From Pseudomonas sp. PDM04 (lineage in GTDB: Bacteria; Pseudomonadota; Gammaproteobacteria; Pseudomonadales; Pseudomonadaceae), in the NCBI RefSeq assembly GCF_014851765.1, contig NZ_JACVAI010000002.1:310001-374000 (forward strand): DNA of 64,000 nt, written 5' to 3'. The translations under genes and the position numbers were made by a program. Under the pieces are notes generated by a model. The model was not told the DNA's origin. It searched no databases and saw only the letters and a list, made by a program, of their open reading frames with translations. Every line of letters begins with the position of its first letter. Position 1 is the stretch's first letter. Of this stretch, positions 49,570 to 59,111 are shown one piece after another.

Positions 49570-51969
49570 ATGCACATGCAAGTAACGCTGCGGGCCCTGT
49601 CGGCCATCGTGGCCATGACATTGGCGACCCATACCCTCGCCGCCCCTGTGAATCTTGACCTGCCCGCCCAACCACTGGCCGTTTCCCTGCGGCAACTGGG
49701 CGAGGTCGCGGGCGTGACGATTGCGGTCGACAGCCGCCTGGTTCAGGGCCGCCAGGCTCCGGCCTTGAGCGGCACGATGGACGCGCAAAGCGCACTCCTG
49801 CGCCTGCTCGCGGGCAGCGGACTGACGTACCAGCAAAGCGGCAATACGCTGATCGTGCTTGAAACCGGCAGCGCTGCAATGGAGCTGGGCGCCACCAACA
49901 TCAACGGCTTCGCCCTCGGGGCCACCACCGAAAACACCGGCTCCTACACCACCGGGTTGACGGCCACCGCCACCAAACTGCCGCTGTCGATTCGCGAGAC
50001 ACCACAGTCGGTGAGCGTCATGACCCACCAGCGCATGGAAGACCAGAACCTCACCCAGTTGCTGGACGTGGTCAAGCAGGCACCGGGCCTGAGCGTCAAT
50101 CAGGGGGGCAACGCCGGCTCGGACTCCAGCCTGATCTACTCGCGCGGTTTCGTGGTGGAGAACTATCAGGTCGATGGCTTGCAGCGTCTGGACAGCGGTT
50201 ACAACTCCGTCGCGCAGAGCAGCGACATGGCGTTGTACGACCGTGTCGAGATCATCCGTGGTGCCACCGGTCTGACCAATGGCACAGGCACACCGGGCGC
50301 CACGGTCAACCTGATCCGCAAGCGCCCCACCGCCGACTTCCAGAGCAGCGTATCGGTGGCCGCGGGCTCCTGGAACTACCGACGCGATGAAGTCGACGTC
50401 AGCGGCCCCTTGAACGACAGCGGCACCCTGCGCGGCCGAGTGGTCGGCGCCTATCAGGATAACGAGTCGTACATCGACCGCTTCAACGAGCGCAAGAAGG
50501 TGTTCTACGGGATCATCGAAGCCGACCTCACGCCCGACACGCTGCTGACCTTCGGCATGGACTCGCAGACCCACGACGCCGACGACCACGCCCGTGGCGG
50601 TCGCCCGCTGTTCAACAGCGACGGCTCGCGTGCCAAATGGTCCCGATCGGATTCGGCGGCGGCCAGCTGGGCCTACTCCAACCGCCATTTCACCAGCGGC
50701 TTCGCCACGCTCGAGCACAACCTCACGGAACGCTGGAAAGCCAAGTTGACACTCAACCGCGACCGCTACGAATACGATGAGGTGCTCGGCTACGCCGCCG
50801 GTGGCAACCCCGACCCGGCCACCGGTGCCGGGGTCAACCTGTGGGCCGGACGCTGGGCTGCCAAACCGGTGCAAACCAGTGCCGACTTCAACCTCTCCGG
50901 CAGCTTCGACCTGTGGGGCCTGGAACATGACGCCGTGCTGGGCTATACCCGCCAGCACACCCAATATCGCTCCAGCAATTTTCCCCTGTGGCGCTTCGAC
51001 GGCTGGAGCGGTGCCATCTCCAACATCTATGAGTGGAACGGCGACTTCCCGGGCATACCTCCCATGCCCGCCACCGGGCGTGCGGACCACAAGGAAGATC
51101 AGGCCGCGACCTACGGCAGCACGCGCCTGCGCCTGAGCAACGAACTGTCGGTGATCCTCGGCGCCCGGGTCAACGACTGGAAAAACACCGTCAAGACCGA
51201 ATACTACGACGGCTCGCCAGACACCGACGAACGCCGCAGCGAGACCGGAGTGGTCACGCCATTTGCCGGCGTGGTCTATGATCTCGATCAGAACTGGTCG
51301 GTGTACGCCAGCTACACGAGCATCTTCAAACCCCAGAGCAACAAGGACATCAACGGCCAATACATCGACCCACTGGAAGGCGAAAGCTACGAGCTGGGCA
51401 GCAAGGCATCGTTCTTCGACGACCGCCTGAACTTCGGTCTGGCGGTGTACGAAGTCAAGCAGGACAACCTGGCCGTGCTGATCGAGCCCAACGTCCCGGT
51501 CACCGGCGGCGGCTTCGCCTATCGCGCCGAATCCGGCACCAAGACCCGTGGGTTCGAAGTGGAACTGAGCGGCGAACTGGCCACCGACTGGCAGGCCAGC
51601 GCCAGCTTCAGCCGCAACATCGTGCAGGACGCCGAGGGCAAGAAGCTCAACACCAACGTGCCGCAGAACACCTTCAAGCTGTTCACCACCTACACCCTGC
51701 GCGATATCGGCAACGGGTTGACCGTCGGCGCCGGCGCCAACTGGCAGAGCAGGATCTACAGCAACAACCAGGGTTTGAATCGCGTGCGCTTCACCCAGGA
51801 CGACTACGCCGTGGTCGACCTGATGGCACGGTATCCAATCACCCGCCAGTTGAGCGCCACCGTCAATCTGAACAACGTTTTCGACAAGTCGTACTACACC
51901 AGCACCGCCGGCAGCAGCTACTACGGCACACCGCGCAACGCATCGCTGGGGCTGAAATACAGCTTCTGA
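49570..51969 (+). CDS. TonB-dependent siderophore receptor with signalling domain (FecA/FpvA-like)
   Basis: A receptor of about 799 residues. The signal peptide ends near THTLAA, followed by an STN signalling domain (NLDLPAQPLAVSLRQLGEV to NTLIVLE). The plug has IRETPQSVSVMTHQRMEDQ and VEIIRGATGLTNGTGTPGATVNLIRKRP, and the barrel ends KYSF. The STN domain shows that it feeds the adjacent FecR/FecI pair. ATGs occur at 49561, 49564, 49570 and 49576; 49570 sits best behind AAGAAGG. The 128 bases upstream should hold a FecI-type promoter; a GCAAATAATTCGCAAT stretch is seen at 49482-49497. The ligand is unknown. Confidence 0.92.
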   Translation: MHMQVTLRALSAIVAMTLATHTLAAPVNLDLPAQPLAVSLRQLGEVAGVTIAVDSRLVQGRQAPALSGTMDAQSALLRLLAGSGLTYQQSGNTLIVLETGSAAMELGATNINGFALGATTENTGSYTTGLTATATKLPLSIRETPQSVSVMTHQRMEDQNLTQLLDVVKQAPGLSVNQGGNAGSDSSLIYSRGFVVENYQVDGLQRLDSGYNSVAQSSDMALYDRVEIIRGATGLTNGTGTPGATVNLIRKRPTADFQSSVSVAAGSWNYRRDEVDVSGPLNDSGTLRGRVVGAYQDNESYIDRFNERKKVFYGIIEADLTPDTLLTFGMDSQTHDADDHARGGRPLFNSDGSRAKWSRSDSAAASWAYSNRHFTSGFATLEHNLTERWKAKLTLNRDRYEYDEVLGYAAGGNPDPATGAGVNLWAGRWAAKPVQTSADFNLSGSFDLWGLEHDAVLGYTRQHTQYRSSNFPLWRFDGWSGAISNIYEWNGDFPGIPPMPATGRADHKEDQAATYGSTRLRLSNELSVILGARVNDWKNTVKTEYYDGSPDTDERRSETGVVTPFAGVVYDLDQNWSVYASYTSIFKPQSNKDINGQYIDPLEGESYELGSKASFFDDRLNFGLAVYEVKQDNLAVLIEPNVPVTGGGFAYRAESGTKTRGFEVELSGELATDWQASASFSRNIVQDAEGKKLNTNVPQNTFKLFTTYTLRDIGNGLTVGAGANWQSRIYSNNQGLNRVRFTQDDYAVVDLMARYPITRQLSATVNLNNVFDKSYYTSTAGSSYYGTPRNASLGLKYSF

Positions 51970-51980
51970 AGCACCGCGCA

Positions 51981-52010
51981 ATGGGAGAACCCCTCACAGG
52001 GTTCTTCCAT
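51981..52010. terminator. Bidirectional terminator between receptor and ABC operon
   Basis: ATGGGAGAACCC and GGGTTCTTCCAT pair over 12 bases with one G-U pair and a six-base loop. It lies 11 bases after the receptor stop and before the end of the converging permease gene. Confidence 0.65.
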
Positions 52011-52025
52011 CACGGGCACAGCAGG

Positions 52026-52952
52026 CTATTGGTCCCTGCCTGGCACCCGTTCGGATGTCGGGCGCAACACCGACTGCATCGCCGGTGTCACCTCAACCGC
52101 CCCGCCGAGATTGACCTCCGTGACCTGCGCCTGCTTTTTCCGGCTGCGCGAATCATAGGCCTGACGACGTTCGATCCAACGCCGCAAAGCCAGCAACAGT
52201 GCGCTGACAAACCCGTACATCACAGTGACGATGAACGCCGATTGCAGCAGCGACTGCGGTGCGAAGCTGGATATCTGCTGTGAACGGCGCAGTAATTCCT
52301 CGTAGGGAATGATGTACCCCAGCGACGTGTCCTGGACGATCGCCAGGACGGCACTGACCAGGGCTGGCAACATCAGCTTCAATGCCTGGGGCAATACCAC
52401 CCACACCATCGCCTGATGATCGCGCATGCCGATGGACAGCGCGGCCTCCTTCTGCCCCCGTCCCAACGAAAGAATGCCTGCGCGCACAATTTCCGCCGTC
52501 ATCGCGCTGTGATGCAGCACCATGCCGAAAATCAGGTAGCCCAGGGCCGACCAGTGCAACCCGATCGAAGGCAGCAGGATGACGGTGAACAGGATCAGCA
52601 ACAGCAGCGGGACCGCACGGAAACAACCGATGTAGCCCGCCGCCAGCGTGCGCACCCAGAGCCGGTTCGACAACCGCGCCAGCGCCAGGGGCACGGCAAG
52701 GCTGAAGGCCAGGACCGTGCTGATCACCGCCGCCAGCAAGGTCGCCATCAGGCCGTCAAACAGGAACTTCAAGGTGCCGGGATGCAGGAAGATTTTCCAG
52801 CGATGGGCATCGAACTGACCACTCGCTTCCAGGCGATGCCCGACCGCATACGCAAAGCCGAACAGCAGGACCACGCCCACCACCGAGATGATCCGGTTAC
52901 GCCGCCTGGCCAGCGGACCCGGCGGCTCGTAAAGCAGGTTATCCGCGCTCAT
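52026..52952 (-). CDS. Amino acid ABC transporter permease (GltK/HisM type)
   Basis: A 308-residue permease with a long N-terminal segment carrying one membrane helix, then the His/Glu/Gln-type permease domain (about 70-275) with the loop GRGQKEAALSIGMRDHQAMVWVVLP. The C-terminal tail of about 45 polar residues is longer than usual. ATG 52952 overlaps the partner permease stop (ATGA). It is last in the asparaginase operon. Confidence 0.9.
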   Translation of the reverse strand: MSADNLLYEPPGPLARRRNRIISVVGVVLLFGFAYAVGHRLEASGQFDAHRWKIFLHPGTLKFLFDGLMATLLAAVISTVLAFSLAVPLALARLSNRLWVRTLAAGYIGCFRAVPLLLLILFTVILLPSIGLHWSALGYLIFGMVLHHSAMTAEIVRAGILSLGRGQKEAALSIGMRDHQAMVWVVLPQALKLMLPALVSAVLAIVQDTSLGYIIPYEELLRRSQQISSFAPQSLLQSAFIVTVMYGFVSALLLALRRWIERRQAYDSRSRKKQAQVTEVNLGGAVEVTPAMQSVLRPTSERVPGRDQ

Positions 52953-53581
52953 CGCAGCACCGCCATTTTTTGCTCAAGGAAGCGGAAAAACAGACCCGCA
53001 GGCAGGGTCAGCAGGAAATAGGCCGCCATTGCACCGAGGAATGTCGGCACCGCCAGGGCGGTGTCGAAGTTGATTTTTTGCGCGGTGTAGGTGATATCCG
53101 CCACCCCGATCGCGGCGCCGATGGCCGACGCTTTGATCTGGATGATGAACAGGTTGCCCAGGGGCGCAATCACCGACTGCACGGCCTGTGGCAAGACCAC
53201 TTCGCCCAGTATCTGGTCGAAACGCATGCCGATGCTGCGTGCGGCTTCGATCTGGCCGATGGGCACGGTGTTGATGCCTGCCCGTACCACCTCGCAGATC
53301 CAGGCCGCGCTGTACAACCCCAGGACCAGGACCGTGGAGGTGAACAGCGAATACATGAAGCCGAGCTTCGGCAGGCCGAAAGTGAACAGCAGCAACAACG
53401 CCAGCAGCGGCATCATCCGCATGAGTTCTACGTAACTGCTGGCAAACCAGCGAAAGGGTGGCCATGGGCTCACCCTCATGATTGCCAGGAGCAGCCCGAG
53501 AACGATCGCAATGGCGAAGGACAGCAGGGTCAACTGAACGCTGACCGCAATGCCCCCCAGGAAGCGTTCGATATAAGACAT
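52949..53581 (-). CDS. Amino acid ABC transporter permease (GltJ/HisQ type)
   Basis: A 210-residue permease with about five membrane helices and the family loop GQIEAARSIGMRFDQILGEVVLP near residue 130. It pairs with the next gene to form the heterodimeric channel of a polar amino acid importer. It follows the binding-protein gene by 22 bases. Confidence 0.92.
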   Translation of the reverse strand: MSYIERFLGGIAVSVQLTLLSFAIAIVLGLLLAIMRVSPWPPFRWFASSYVELMRMMPLLALLLLFTFGLPKLGFMYSLFTSTVLVLGLYSAAWICEVVRAGINTVPIGQIEAARSIGMRFDQILGEVVLPQAVQSVIAPLGNLFIIQIKASAIGAAIGVADITYTAQKINFDTALAVPTFLGAMAAYFLLTLPAGLFFRFLEQKMAVLR

Positions 53582-53603
53582 CAGGTTCGCCTCAGCCGAT
53601 CTT

Positions 53604-54446
53604 TTACTGTTCGATCACTGGCACCTGTGGCGCGCCCAGCCCCTCTTGCAGGTCCTTGCCGTACATTTCCTTCCACTGGCCATTCTCGATGGAGGCGCTC
53701 AACTGGCTGTTGAGCCAGTCACGCCACACCGTATCCTCCTTGATCACCGCAATTCCGTACGGCTCCTCGGTGAACGGTGCCCCGACCACGCGCATTTTTC
53801 CGGGTTGACGCATGGACTCACCGACCAGCGTCGCACCGTCGTCGACGTACGCGTCGAAACGCTTGTCGATCAGCCCCTCGACGCAAGCCGAGGCATCGCT
53901 GAACGTCACGATCCTGGCCGTCGGCGCCAACGGCTTGAGGTTGCGTTCCACGGTGGTGCCGCTCAGGACGCAGACCGTCTTGCCATCCAGGTCGGCGGTC
54001 TTCCTGATCGAATCATCGTCCGCACGAACCAGCGAATCCTGGCCGGCGAGGTAGTACGGGCCGGCAAAGCCGATGACCTTTTTGCGCTCATCGGTCACGG
54101 TCATGGTGGCGATGACCATGTCGACGCGCTTGTTCTCCACCAGAGGAATGCGGTTTTCCGGCGTGGTGCTGACCCATTCGATGTTGTCTTCGGACCCGGT
54201 GAGCTTCTTCGCCAGCATTCGCGCCAGGTCAGCCTCGAAACCTTCGACATCCCCGGTCATGGGGTTGCGCGACGAAAACATCAGGGTATTGAGCGAACTG
54301 CCGACCACCAGCTTGCCGCGCTTCTGAATCTTGGCCATGGTTGAATCGGCCGGGAACTGCTCAACGGTGGCGGCCGAGGCGAACGAGGCAAAAAGGCAGG
54401 AAGCCAGGAGGGAGACGCCGAGGGAAACGATTCGGTTTGAGCGCAT
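53604..54446 (-). CDS. Amino acid ABC transporter substrate-binding protein
   Basis: A 280-residue family 3 periplasmic binding protein with a Sec signal peptide (cleavage after ASFASA near residue 25) and the fold marks KLVVGSSLNTLMFSSRN, GFEADLARMLAKKL and RIPLVENKRVDMVIATMTVT. Relatives bind glutamate, aspartate, asparagine or glutamine. The adjacent asparaginase makes asparagine or glutamine the likely cargo. Confidence 0.92.
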   Translation of the reverse strand: MRSNRIVSLGVSLLASCLFASFASAATVEQFPADSTMAKIQKRGKLVVGSSLNTLMFSSRNPMTGDVEGFEADLARMLAKKLTGSEDNIEWVSTTPENRIPLVENKRVDMVIATMTVTDERKKVIGFAGPYYLAGQDSLVRADDDSIRKTADLDGKTVCVLSGTTVERNLKPLAPTARIVTFSDASACVEGLIDKRFDAYVDDGATLVGESMRQPGKMRVVGAPFTEEPYGIAVIKEDTVWRDWLNSQLSASIENGQWKEMYGKDLQEGLGAPQVPVIEQ

Positions 54447-54484
54447 GATGGTTATCTCTTGTTCTTGTGATGTTATTGAGTGAA

Positions 54485-55249
54485 TCAGTGTGCAAGGACC
54501 TTGGACAGAAACTCGCGGGCGCGCTCCGAACGAGGGGCGCTGAAAAATGTCTCGGGCGGTGCGCTTTCGACGATCCGGCCGGCATCCATGAAAATGATGC
54601 GATCGGCAGCAGAGCGCGCGAAGCCCATCTCATGGGTGACGACCACCATGGTCATCCCGGTGCGGGCCAGGTCGACCATGACCTTGAGCACCTCGTTGAC
54701 CATCTCCGGGTCAAGGGCCGAGGTGGGTTCGTCGAACAGCATCACGCTGGGCTTCATCGCCAATGAGCGGGCCAGCGCCACACGCTGCTGCTGGCCACCG
54801 GACAACTCCGCAGGATACGACTTGCCCTTGTGCCCCAAACCGACCTGATCGAGCAGCTGCAACGCCCATGCGTCGGCCTCAGCGCCGCGCATGCCGAGGA
54901 CTTTGCGCGGGCCCATCGCGACGTTCTGCAACGCGGTGCGGTGGGAAAACAGGTTGAAACTCTGGAAGACCATTCCAACCTTCGCACGCATCTTCGCCAG
55001 TGCGCCACCCTCTTCCGGCAGGCGTTCGCCGTGCAGGAAGATATCGCCATCGGTGATGGTTTCCAGGCGATTGATGCACCGGCACAGGGTGGATTTTCCA
55101 GAGCCGGACGGACCGATGATCACCACCACTTCCCCCGGCTGGACCTCCAGGTCAACATCAAACAGCACTTGCTGACTGCCGAAGAACTTGTTGACGGCGC
55201 GCAGTGAAATGGCAGGGGTTTGTTGATTTAACGGTTGAGCCGATTGCAT
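54485..55249 (-). CDS. Amino acid ABC transporter ATP-binding protein (GlnQ/GltL type)
   Basis: A 254-residue ATPase with Walker [25 protein letters not shown] and [16 protein letters not shown]. Length and motifs are those of polar amino acid importers. It lies 50 bases after the asparaginase gene and 38 before the binding protein, all on the minus strand. Confidence 0.93.
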   Translation of the reverse strand: MQSAQPLNQQTPAISLRAVNKFFGSQQVLFDVDLEVQPGEVVVIIGPSGSGKSTLCRCINRLETITDGDIFLHGERLPEEGGALAKMRAKVGMVFQSFNLFSHRTALQNVAMGPRKVLGMRGAEADAWALQLLDQVGLGHKGKSYPAELSGGQQQRVALARSLAMKPSVMLFDEPTSALDPEMVNEVLKVMVDLARTGMTMVVVTHEMGFARSAADRIIFMDAGRIVESAPPETFFSAPRSERAREFLSKVLAH

Positions 55250-55299
55250 GGTTTCTGTCTGCCCTAAAGATCTGACCCGTGCCCGACAGGCACTCCGAA

Positions 55300-56322
55300 C
55301 TAGACGAACTTCAATTGCACCGTGGCTTTCAATTGGCCGGCACGGGAACCGTTGTAACTCTTCAATACCGGGTCGGCCCAGGGTGCCAGCATTGGATAGT
55401 CGCCGTCCTGCTCCAGCACCCCCAGTTGCTTGAGCACGGCGATGGTCACCGCGAACACGCTGGGGAAATCACCGTCGCTGACCTTGACCGCCACACCCAG
55501 GCCACGGCTGCGGATGCCGACCGTCTGCACGCCATCGGCACCGGTTTTCGCAACCCAGTCGCCATTCGAAGACAGCGTAATGCCCAGGTCGGCGCGACCG
55601 GTCCCCGAGACCATTTGCGGATGGCTGCGCATGGCATCGAACAGCCGCTTCAAGACCGGATCGAGGCTGGCGTCGCCCCCACCGTCAGCACTGGCCAGGC
55701 GCGCCCACAGCAGGGCAAGGCGCGAGAGCGGCATGCCCAGGTTCGGCGCATTGCAGCCGTCGATTCCGGTCCACAGCTGATTTTCACCGACACCCGAAAG
55801 CGCCGCGACCACCCGCTGGATGTCGCGCTGCAAGGCGTGGTCGGGAGACAGGTAAGTGTCGCTGGGCAAACCATGCAGACGGCAATAGGCGAGGAAACCG
55901 CTGTGCTTGCCGGAACAGTTGTGGTGGCGTTGATCGTAGTGAAAACCCTGGGGTGGCAGATTGTCCACGGTGTAGAAATCCGGTAGATGGCACCCACACC
56001 CCAGGTCGGTGCATTCGCGCTGGATTTTCGCCAGCATGCCACTCACCGCATTGACGTGCGAGCTCTCGCCCGAGTGACTGGCGCACATCACGGCCACTTG
56101 CTCGTCGCAGAAGCCGAAGTGCTCGACACCACCATCGCGAACGAACGGAATGGCCTGGAACGGCTTGAGCGTCGAGCGGGAAAACATCATGGAACCGGGG
56201 TCGCCGGCATAGGCCAGCAACACGCCTTCGTTGTCTACGACCGCCACCGATCCCCAGTGGATGCGCTCCACGTGTTCGTTTCGGGTGGCAATGGCCAATG
56301 GAACGTGTGCAGGAAAATCCAT
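55300..56322 (-). CDS. L-asparaginase, Rhizobium etli AnsA (asparaginase II) family
   Basis: A 340-residue enzyme of the asparaginase II family, distinct from the bacterial periplasmic type. It shows SRSTLKPFQ near residue 50 (Ser-x-x-Lys), MCASHSGE near 80, NCSGKHSGF near 135 (Cys-x-x-Lys) and DGCNAPN near 188. In the R. etli enzyme equivalent Cys and Lys residues bind zinc and Ser-Lys pairs act in catalysis. It hydrolyses asparagine to aspartate and ammonia in the cytoplasm. It is first in an operon with an amino acid importer and is divergent from a LysR gene. Confidence 0.9.
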   Translation of the reverse strand: MDFPAHVPLAIATRNEHVERIHWGSVAVVDNEGVLLAYAGDPGSMMFSRSTLKPFQAIPFVRDGGVEHFGFCDEQVAVMCASHSGESSHVNAVSGMLAKIQRECTDLGCGCHLPDFYTVDNLPPQGFHYDQRHHNCSGKHSGFLAYCRLHGLPSDTYLSPDHALQRDIQRVVAALSGVGENQLWTGIDGCNAPNLGMPLSRLALLWARLASADGGGDASLDPVLKRLFDAMRSHPQMVSGTGRADLGITLSSNGDWVAKTGADGVQTVGIRSRGLGVAVKVSDGDFPSVFAVTIAVLKQLGVLEQDGDYPMLAPWADPVLKSYNGSRAGQLKATVQLKFV

Positions 56323-56426
56323 GATGATCTCGATACTCCAAAGCTCGCCCCGGAATGTTCTTTCCTTCGGGCGCTGACGTGGTCGGTTGGATGAACGACG
56401 TGCGCACTTCGATCGAAAATGAGTCT

Positions 56427-56453
56427 ATATTCAGGCAAATACTGATGGAATAT
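56427..56453. promoter_or_regulatory. AT-rich dyad between asparaginase and lysR
   Basis: ATATTC-N15-GAATAT lies in the 182-base space between the divergent genes, 52 bases before the LysR ATG. The spacing is wider than usual for LysR boxes, so it may also be promoter sequence. Confidence 0.3.
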
Positions 56454-56504
56454 CGTGAAACAGAATTCGGTTTTGCACTGAGCGCAAAGGCAACCACTTC
56501 CAAC

Positions 56505-57461
56505 ATGACGTCTGAAACCGCACGTATCGATCACCTGGGGGTCATGAGAGCACTGGTCAAGGTGGTCGAGTTGGGCACCTTTTCCGCGGCTGCCCGGGAG
56601 ATGCATGTCTCCCCTTCAACCTTGACCCGCATGATCACGACGCTGGAAAAATCCCTCGGCACAACCTTGCTGCATCGCACCACGCACATCGTCGCGCTCA
56701 CTGAAGCAGGCCAGATCTATCACGCGAGGGCGTTGTCGATGATCGCGGACCTGGACGACACCCTGCGTGTCGTCAGCGATCTCAACCTTGCACCCAGCGG
56801 CCCGTTGAAACTCGTGTCGCCGGTGGCCTTCGGCAGGCGATTTCTCGCTCCGCTGATCGCGCCTTTCCTGCAGATGTACCCGGGCATCCAGATGGACCTG
56901 CGGTTGACCGATAACCACAACGACATGATCGTGGGCGGCTTCGACCTCGATATTCATGAAGGCGAAAACCATTTGGAAAACCTCGTTGCCTACCCGATCT
57001 GTCGCAACGACTCATTGCTGTGTGCCAGCCCCGGCTACCTGGCGCGCAACGGGCATCCAGCCAACCCTGCCGAACTCAGTGCACACAATTGTCTGATCTA
57101 CCTGCACCCCGACAGCGACCCCCACTGGTATTTCACAAGGGATGAGGTGAAGCACTCGATCTTCCCCAAGGGCAACTTGCAGTCGGATAATTCGGAGCTG
57201 CTGCTCGAAGCGGTCTGCGGCGGCCTGGGCATCGCGGAGTTTGAAATCTGGCTGGTGCGAGACCTGCTGTTGAGTGGGCAATTGCACATCGTGTTGCCTG
57301 AATACCGATTCGTTAATTCGCTGACCGGCAATCAGATCTACATGGCGTACCTGCCCAATCGACGGTACTCGACAAAGGTCAGGGTGCTACGCGATTTCCT
57401 TGAAGACCGACTCAAAGGCATCGGTGAACTACCGCCCGAGCTCTTCAAGTCTCGCTCATGA
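56505..57461 (+). CDS. LysR family transcriptional regulator
   Basis: A 318-residue CrgA-type LysR protein with helix-turn-helix about 10-70 (FSAAAREMHVSPSTLTRMITTLEK) and an effector domain (about 98-305). ATG 56505 (MTSETARIDHLG) is preferred; upstream ATGs at 56445 and 56391 would add non-family residues. It is divergent from the asparaginase/ABC operon and probably controls it in response to an amino acid. Confidence 0.86.
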   Translation: MTSETARIDHLGVMRALVKVVELGTFSAAAREMHVSPSTLTRMITTLEKSLGTTLLHRTTHIVALTEAGQIYHARALSMIADLDDTLRVVSDLNLAPSGPLKLVSPVAFGRRFLAPLIAPFLQMYPGIQMDLRLTDNHNDMIVGGFDLDIHEGENHLENLVAYPICRNDSLLCASPGYLARNGHPANPAELSAHNCLIYLHPDSDPHWYFTRDEVKHSIFPKGNLQSDNSELLLEAVCGGLGIAEFEIWLVRDLLLSGQLHIVLPEYRFVNSLTGNQIYMAYLPNRRYSTKVRVLRDFLEDRLKGIGELPPELFKSRS

Positions 57462-57466
57462 AAAAT

Positions 57467-57661
57467 TCAACCCTGCCCCTTGCTCTTCTTTTTACTGAAG
57501 GCTTTCAGGCGAGCCGTGGCCTTTTGCACCGCGGCCATCTTTTCCGGACGCTTCATGCCTCGCCATTTGCGGATCTCCTCCCGGGAGCGCCCGCAGCTCA
57601 CGCACATCTCGCTGTTCAATTGGCACAGCGAGACACAGGGGTTTTCAATGTCCTTGGCCAT
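57467..57661 (-). CDS. DUF1289 domain protein, four-cysteine cluster
   Basis: A 64-residue protein with NPCVSLCQLN and MCVSCGRSREEIRKW, the Cys-rich DUF1289 signature, then a basic KKKSKG tail. The four Cys suggest metal or Fe-S binding; the function of the family is unknown. I choose ATG 57661; an in-frame ATG at 57754 would add 31 residues. It overlaps the preceding conserved gene by 17 bases and converges with lysR. Confidence 0.8.
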   Translation of the reverse strand: MAKDIENPCVSLCQLNSEMCVSCGRSREEIRKWRGMKRPEKMAAVQKATARLKAFSKKKSKGQG

Positions 57662-58034
57662 GCCGTCTCCCCGAACGTTGCCGTGAATCGAGCCGGGCAG
57701 TCCAGTCACCACCGTGCAGGGCGTCGCAGCGCTCTTGCGAGTCGAATTCGACATGACGGCCGATATCCTTCACGGTGATGCCAATGTCCTCAAACGCTGC
57801 CAGGGTGAGCGCATGCATCCTCGCGGCACCCTGGCGGGCGATCGCCTCATTCATGCTGCGGTCACCCTCGAACACCCAGGTGACGACGAGGCTTTCCGGA
57901 AAACGCTGGTAATCGACCCGATGGGTCAGCCACTCAAAACCAATGAGTTCACCCTTGGCCAACTCACAGGCGATGGTCAAAGCACGCGCCAACTCACGCT
58001 CCACGCCGGCATGTTTTCGTCTCGATGAAGCCAT
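57645..58034 (-). CDS. Conserved hypothetical protein
   Basis: I cannot name this 129-residue protein. From ATG 58034 it has a basic start (MASSRRKHAGVE), an alpha/beta core (LVVTWVFEGDRSMNEAIARQ, then AAFEDIGITVKDIGRHVEFD) and an Arg/His-rich tail. It resembles small Pseudomonas proteins of unknown role. Its stop overlaps the DUF1289 start by 17 bases, so the two are probably translated together. The codon pattern fits a real gene. Confidence 0.65.
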   Translation of the reverse strand: MASSRRKHAGVERELARALTIACELAKGELIGFEWLTHRVDYQRFPESLVVTWVFEGDRSMNEAIARQGAARMHALTLAAFEDIGITVKDIGRHVEFDSQERCDALHGGDWTARLDSRQRSGRRHGQGH

Positions 58035-58168
58035 ATGAATGTTTTTCGCCCTGTAAAGAGACAAGCTGAAACTCAAGCCGTCCGGTATTCAACAGTAAGG
58101 TTCATGCGCACTGGCTCCACCGGTTGGCAACAGCAAAAGGCCGTGCCTTGATCAACGTCGAGGCATGA

Positions 58169-58942
58169 TCACCCGGCCCGTTCCAACGCCGAAAACAGGT
58201 TGATGTATTCCAGGGACAATTTGTGGCGGGGTGCCAGGTGAATCATGGGCACCGACACTTCATGGGACTCGCGCATCTTGATCGTGCTGCTCAGATAATC
58301 CGGCAACACCGGGACGCCTTCGGCCACCAGTTGGTCAATCAGCTTCTGGTGCACACTGGCCCGAGGCACGAACTGGTTGACCACCACCCCTTCCACGATC
58401 AACGACTCGTTATGGTCCGCCCGCAACTCGCCCACTTGCGCGATGACGTTATACAGCGCCTGGCGGGAAAACGTGTCGCAATCGAACGGGATCAACACGC
58501 GGTTGGCCGCGATCAGTGCGCTGATCGTGTAGAAGTTCAGCGACGGCGGCGTGTCGATGTAAATGCGCTCGTAGTCTTCGGACAACGCGACCAGCAGGCG
58601 GCGCAGCTTGTTGATCTTGAATCGGGACTCGAGCTTGGACTGCAGGTCGCACAGTTCCTGGCTCGCCGTGACCAGGTGCAGATTGTCATAGCGGGTTTCG
58701 GTGATCGCCACGAAGTTCTTTTTACTGGCCGGCCCGCTGGACAGGGTTTGCTTGAAGAAATCGGCGATGCCCATGGGAATGTCGTCGCCGCTCAGCCCGG
58801 TCAGGTAGTGGGTCGAGTTGGCCTGCGGGTCGAGATCCACCAGCAGCGTCCTGTAGCCTTCGGCAGCGCTGACCGCCGCGAGATTACAGGCGATGCTGGA
58901 TTTGCCAACGCCCCCTTTTTGATTGAACACCACTCGACGCAT
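58169..58942 (-). CDS. ParA/MinD-type ATPase, orphan
   Basis: A 257-residue ParA-family ATPase with the deviant Walker [12 protein letters not shown] near residue 6, [12 protein letters not shown] near 38, and IYIDTPPSL near 115. The N-terminus lacks the DNA-binding extension of plasmid type Ia ParA. No parB or centromere-like repeat lies nearby, so it is probably a chromosomal orphan that positions some cargo. ATG 58942 (MRRVVF) is preferred to 58978. Confidence 0.88.
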   Translation of the reverse strand: MRRVVFNQKGGVGKSSIACNLAAVSAAEGYRTLLVDLDPQANSTHYLTGLSGDDIPMGIADFFKQTLSSGPASKKNFVAITETRYDNLHLVTASQELCDLQSKLESRFKINKLRRLLVALSEDYERIYIDTPPSLNFYTISALIAANRVLIPFDCDTFSRQALYNVIAQVGELRADHNESLIVEGVVVNQFVPRASVHQKLIDQLVAEGVPVLPDYLSSTIKMRESHEVSVPMIHLAPRHKLSLEYINLFSALERAG

Positions 58943-59111
58943 GAGAGAACTTCCCTGAAAGAAAACGCCTACGATCATAGGAATGAAACATTTCAGTAAT
59001 ATTTCTGCGCGACATTTTTATTGCACTTATAAGACAGCCCTCCTCAGGACAATCACAGGATTAGCCACACAACTGGCATAATCACGCCCGGCTCATAACA
59101 GGCGCGCATGA

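Noticed and set aside
49543-51981. An 812-codon open frame antisense to the FecA-like receptor
   Set aside because: It mirrors the receptor gene, has no domain, and no Shine-Dalgarno or promoter is apparent.
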